Shown here piece by piece: positions 6,079-6,204 of a stretch of 6,204 nucleotides of DNA (positions are counted from its first letter, which is position 1; the number at the start of each line of letters is the position of its first letter). The stretch spans positions 1 to 6,204 of the forward strand of contig CADBNX010000303.1 in NCBI GenBank assembly GCA_902796115.1, read 5' to 3'. The position numbers and the translations under genes were made by a program. Under the pieces are notes generated by a model. That model saw nothing but the letters and a program-made list of their open reading frames with translations, did not search any database and was not told the DNA's origin. The DNA comes from an uncultured Eubacteriales bacterium. Its GTDB lineage: Bacteria; Bacillota; Clostridia; Christensenellales; Aristaeellaceae.

Positions 6079-6204
6079 ATGCTCTCAATCATCAAAGCGG
6101 AAACCACGGAAAAAGCATATGACGCGGCGGCGGAAGCGTTCGCTTCCATGTGGGAGAAGGTGACGGGGACAAAGCCCGCGATCGTTTCGGAGGACGACGG
6201 AAAG
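6079..6204 (+). CDS. Start of a downstream gene, possibly a glycoside hydrolase (partial)
   Basis: An ATG three bases after the regulator's stop opens a frame that stays open for 42 codons to the window edge. AGGAGG at 6066-6071, inside the end of the regulator gene, lies seven bases upstream, so the gene is almost certainly real and translationally linked to the regulator. The visible start (MLSIIKAETTEKAY, then A-A-A-E-A-F, W-E-K-V-T-G-T-K-P-A-I-V) has an Ala-rich helix followed by a 'TG.KPAIV' strand. This resembles the N-terminal accessory domain of GH67 alpha-glucuronidases, GH20 enzymes and related DUF4838-type proteins. It has no signal peptide, so the product should act in the cytoplasm on imported sugar. 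The gene call is firm; the family is a guess from 42 residues. Confidence 0.8.
   Translation, partial: MLSIIKAETTEKAYDAAAEAFASMWEKVTGTKPAIVSEDDGK

Overview
The window carries a carbohydrate-uptake operon of a fermentative, probably gut- or rumen-associated Firmicute (Clostridia). This placement is inferred from three things: LplB/YtcP-type permeases without an adjacent ATPase, strong AGGAGG ribosome binding sites 7-8 bases before most starts, and a one-component membrane AraC regulator of the Firmicutes YesS type. GC content is fairly high by eye, and the transport genes avoid TTA, CTA and TCA codons.

Layout. Positions 1-23 hold what looks like the first codons of a divergent minus-strand gene leaving the left edge. 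Positions 24-363 are a non-coding control region. It contains a T-rich tract, an 8-bp direct repeat with 20-bp period ending on the -35 box, and a good housekeeping promoter (TTGCCT, 17 bp, TATAAT). Three transport genes follow on the plus strand: an LplB-type permease (364-1287, TTG start), a YtcP/MalG-type permease (1302-2234) and an LplA-type solute-binding protein (2298-3941). A hairpin with a cUUCGg loop and a short T run (3964-3995) closes this block. After it come a 680-residue membrane-anchored AraC regulator (4033-6075) and, three bases later, the start of another gene (6079 to the right edge). The start of that gene resembles the N-terminal domain of some polysaccharide-degrading glycoside hydrolases.

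How the genes work together (inference). The binding protein captures an oligosaccharide outside the cell. The two permeases form the CUT1-type channel, powered by a shared MsmK-like ATPase encoded elsewhere. The AraC protein senses a ligand outside the membrane and activates the operon, plausibly through the direct repeat at the -35 box. The downstream enzyme may process the imported sugar. The general plan matches known loci such as the Paenibacillus aldouronate cluster (lplA, ytcB, ytcP, aguA), but the substrate here cannot be read from sequence alone.

I see no CRISPR array, transposon, tRNA, rRNA or defence-like system. This is a recognisable sugar-utilisation locus. Its more unusual points are the binding protein without a lipobox, the candidate AraC operator, and the calcium-loop motif in the binding protein.
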